Of a DNA stretch of 18,044 bases, positions 16,862 through 18,044 are shown in pieces; positions within the stretch are counted from its first letter, which is position 1, and each line of letters opens with the position of its first letter. Position numbers and translations under genes: made by a program. This DNA is from Armatimonadaceae bacterium (GTDB lineage Bacteria; Armatimonadota; Armatimonadia; Armatimonadales; Armatimonadaceae), in NCBI GenBank assembly GCA_030446525.1, contig JAUJNC010000156.1:1-18044 (forward strand). The letters are read 5' to 3'. Under the pieces are notes generated by a model, which was not told the DNA's origin, did not search any database, and saw nothing but the letters and a program-made list of their open reading frames with translations.

Positions 16862-17824
16862 ATGGACCAGGCTGTGATCTTCGCGCACGTCTCCACAAAG
16901 CTCCGGGTCGTCCTTTTCGGGAGCGCCCTGTTCCTTCTTCTGGGCGCGGGCTGCCAGGGCGGCGGGGGGAGCGCCGCCGCGGACGGCGCTCCCCCGAGCA
17001 CCCCGGCGTTCAACGCCGACCGCGCCTTCGCCGATCTCAGGACGCAGTGCGACTTCGGCCCGCGGGTCCCCGGCACGGCAGGGCACCAGAAGGCGCGCGA
17101 CTGGCTCCTCCGTCAGCTCCGGCAAACCGCGGATACGGCGACGCTGCAAGACTTCAGCTATACCTTCGACGGCAAGCAGCTGGCGATGAGCAACATCGTC
17201 GCCGAGATAAACCCCGGCGCGGCGAAGAAGGTGATGCTGTGCGCGCACTGGGACACGCGGCCCACGGCGGACATGGAGATAGACCCGGCCAAGAAGGCGC
17301 AGCCGATCGCCGGGGCCAACGACGGCGCCTCCGGGGTCGCCGTACTGCTCGAACTCGCCCGCAGCTTCCGGGCGAAGCGGCCCGAGGTCGGCGTGCAGAT
17401 CGTGCTCTTCGACGGCGAGGACTACGGCCCCGGAATCGACCGCATGTTCCTGGGGGCGCGGCACTACGCCCAAAGCCCCGCTCTCGCTAAGCCGGACTAT
17501 GCCATCTTGATCGACATGATCGGCGACAAGGATCTACAGATCTACCGCGAGCGCAACTCCGAAAACAACGCCCCCCAGATCAACGACAAGGTTTGGAACG
17601 CCGCGCGGGAGCTGAACGCCGCGCCGTTCCAGAGCGGCGTGCGGCACGACATCCAGGACGACCACATCCCGCTCCAGCAGGCCGGTTGGAGAGCGATCGA
17701 CCTGATCGACTTCGATTACGCCCCGTGGCACACCCTCGAAGACACGCCGGACAAATGCTCCCCCGCCTCCCTCAAGGCCGTAGGTGAGGTGCTCGCGCGC
17801 GTCGTGTACGCGGAAAAGCTCTGA
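16862..17824 (+). CDS. M28 family metalloprotein, glutaminyl-cyclase-like, exported
   Basis: The 320-residue protein has a hydrophobic leader ending LFLLLGAGC, a possible but weak lipobox with Cys31, and a Gly/Ala-rich linker. The M28 fold follows: FGPRVPGTAGHQKARDWLLR, CAHWDTRPTAD, GANDGASGVAVLLELAR (Asp metal ligand), LFDGEDYG (Glu), DMIGD, DDHIPLQQAGWRAIDLIDFD and YAPWHTLEDTPDKCS (His metal ligand). The order DGASG, GEDYG, DMIGD and PWHTLEDT matches bacterial glutaminyl-peptide cyclotransferases, which cyclise N-terminal Gln to pyroglutamate with one zinc. An aminopeptidase activity cannot be excluded from motifs alone. It follows the 5'-nucleotidase-domain gene by 4 nt, so the two are probably co-transcribed. 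Confidence 0.88.
   Translation: MDQAVIFAHVSTKLRVVLFGSALFLLLGAGCQGGGGSAAADGAPPSTPAFNADRAFADLRTQCDFGPRVPGTAGHQKARDWLLRQLRQTADTATLQDFSYTFDGKQLAMSNIVAEINPGAAKKVMLCAHWDTRPTADMEIDPAKKAQPIAGANDGASGVAVLLELARSFRAKRPEVGVQIVLFDGEDYGPGIDRMFLGARHYAQSPALAKPDYAILIDMIGDKDLQIYRERNSENNAPQINDKVWNAARELNAAPFQSGVRHDIQDDHIPLQQAGWRAIDLIDFDYAPWHTLEDTPDKCSPASLKAVGEVLARVVYAEKL
16965..16995 (+). repeat. 12-bp perfect inverted repeat inside the M28 gene
   Basis: GGGGGAGCGCCG (16965-16976) pairs perfectly with CGGCGCTCCCCC (16984-16995) around a 7-nt loop. It lies in the low-complexity linker just after the leader peptide. It would form a very stable mRNA hairpin about 100 nt after the start codon. Confidence 0.6.
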
Positions 17825-17948
17825 AGCGGAGCGGGCCAAAGTCGCCTGCTACGTAAAGCGGCCTATCACCCGGCTGCCAAAGCGACCGTTGTAACCCGCC
17901 GGCCTCGGCGGAGCGGACTTCCCAGGACGAGGGACGGGGCCCTAAAAG

Positions 17949-17989
17949 GGAGGAGCCTGGACGAGAGGCGGTCTCGCCCAGGCTCCTCC
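17949..17989. terminator. Long hairpin downstream of the M28 gene
   Basis: GGAGGAGCCTGG (17949-17960) pairs with CCAGGCTCCTCC (17978-17989), extended after one mismatch by CGAGA/TCTCG around a 5-nt loop. On the plus strand no T-run follows. On the minus strand it is followed by CTTTTAG, so it may end a convergent gene beyond the right edge or act in both directions. The 17825-17948 stretch before it shows no gene. Confidence 0.55.
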
Positions 17990-18021
17990 GCTCGTTCTCA
18001 CCGCCGACAAAAAAGGCGGGC

Positions 18022-18044
18022 AGGTCAAGGCACAACCCTGACCT
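18022..18044. repeat. Inverted repeat at window edge
   Basis: AGGTCAAGG and CCCTGACCT form a 9-bp stem with one mismatch at the right edge. It may be part of a second terminator or regulatory hairpin cut by the window. Confidence 0.25.

Noticed and set aside
17772..18035. Minus-strand 87-codon frame at the right edge
   Set aside because: It overlaps the end of the M28 gene and the terminator hairpins and shows no protein-like pattern.
1..18044. CRISPR arrays, tRNA or rRNA genes, toxin-antitoxin or phage-defence modules
   Set aside because: No regularly spaced repeats, cloverleaf-like sequences, rRNA signatures or defence-family motifs were seen on either strand by eye.

Overview
This GC-rich window most likely comes from an Armatimonadota-like bacterium. 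The best clue is a broken type II secretion/prepilin-like gene (minus strand, about 8668-9441). Its N-terminus reads [19 protein letters not shown] and continues [14 protein letters not shown], and a CDGHAKW box lies near its C-terminus, as in DUF1559 proteins that are abundant in Armatimonadota and Planctomycetota. This assignment is an inference from motifs, not a database result.

Region 1 (1-9441, all minus strand, transcribed right to left) reads as a sialic-acid (or related nonulosonate) utilisation cluster. The order is DUF1559 prepilin-like protein, N-acetylneuraminate lyase/DHDPS-family aldolase, sialidase copy 2, FadR-type GntR regulator, FAD-dependent oxidoreductase, sialidase copy 1, and a permuted kelch mutarotase fused to a sodium:solute symporter. 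Together these would release sialic acid outside the cell, equilibrate its anomers, import it with Na+, cleave it, and regulate the set. Only the kelch-symporter gene is an open frame, and it runs off the left edge. The other six are split by many small indels while the protein motifs between the indels stay intact. That pattern fits uncorrected consensus indels better than old gene decay, but the sequence alone cannot settle it.

Region 2 (about 9440-10470) holds a promoter-like site, an AT-richer spacer bounded by an 11-bp inverted repeat, and the C-terminal remnant of an ISNCY-type (integrase-core) transposase. Its right end carries two 24-nt-spaced copies of a CGGACAT..TCAC.GAGCA motif. 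This remnant shows substitutions at key residues as well as frameshifts, so it looks truly decayed. Its end supplies the stop codon of the neighbouring minus-strand gene.

Region 3 (10456-14887) is mostly housekeeping. Minus strand: a TPR-like membrane protein, a pseudo-receiver protein lacking the phospho-acceptor Asp, and a small hypothetical. Plus strand: a TMEM14-family membrane protein followed by methylglyoxal synthase. Minus strand again: an AI-2E family transporter and three small hypotheticals, these last four carrying one to a few frameshifts each.

Region 4 (about 14980-18044, plus strand) has prfB (release factor 2) with the classical autoregulatory +1 frameshift site, an exported stand-alone 5'-nucleotidase C-terminal-domain protein, and an M28/glutaminyl-cyclase-like exported metalloprotein, ending in strong hairpins. 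No tRNA, rRNA, CRISPR array or recognisable defence system was seen.
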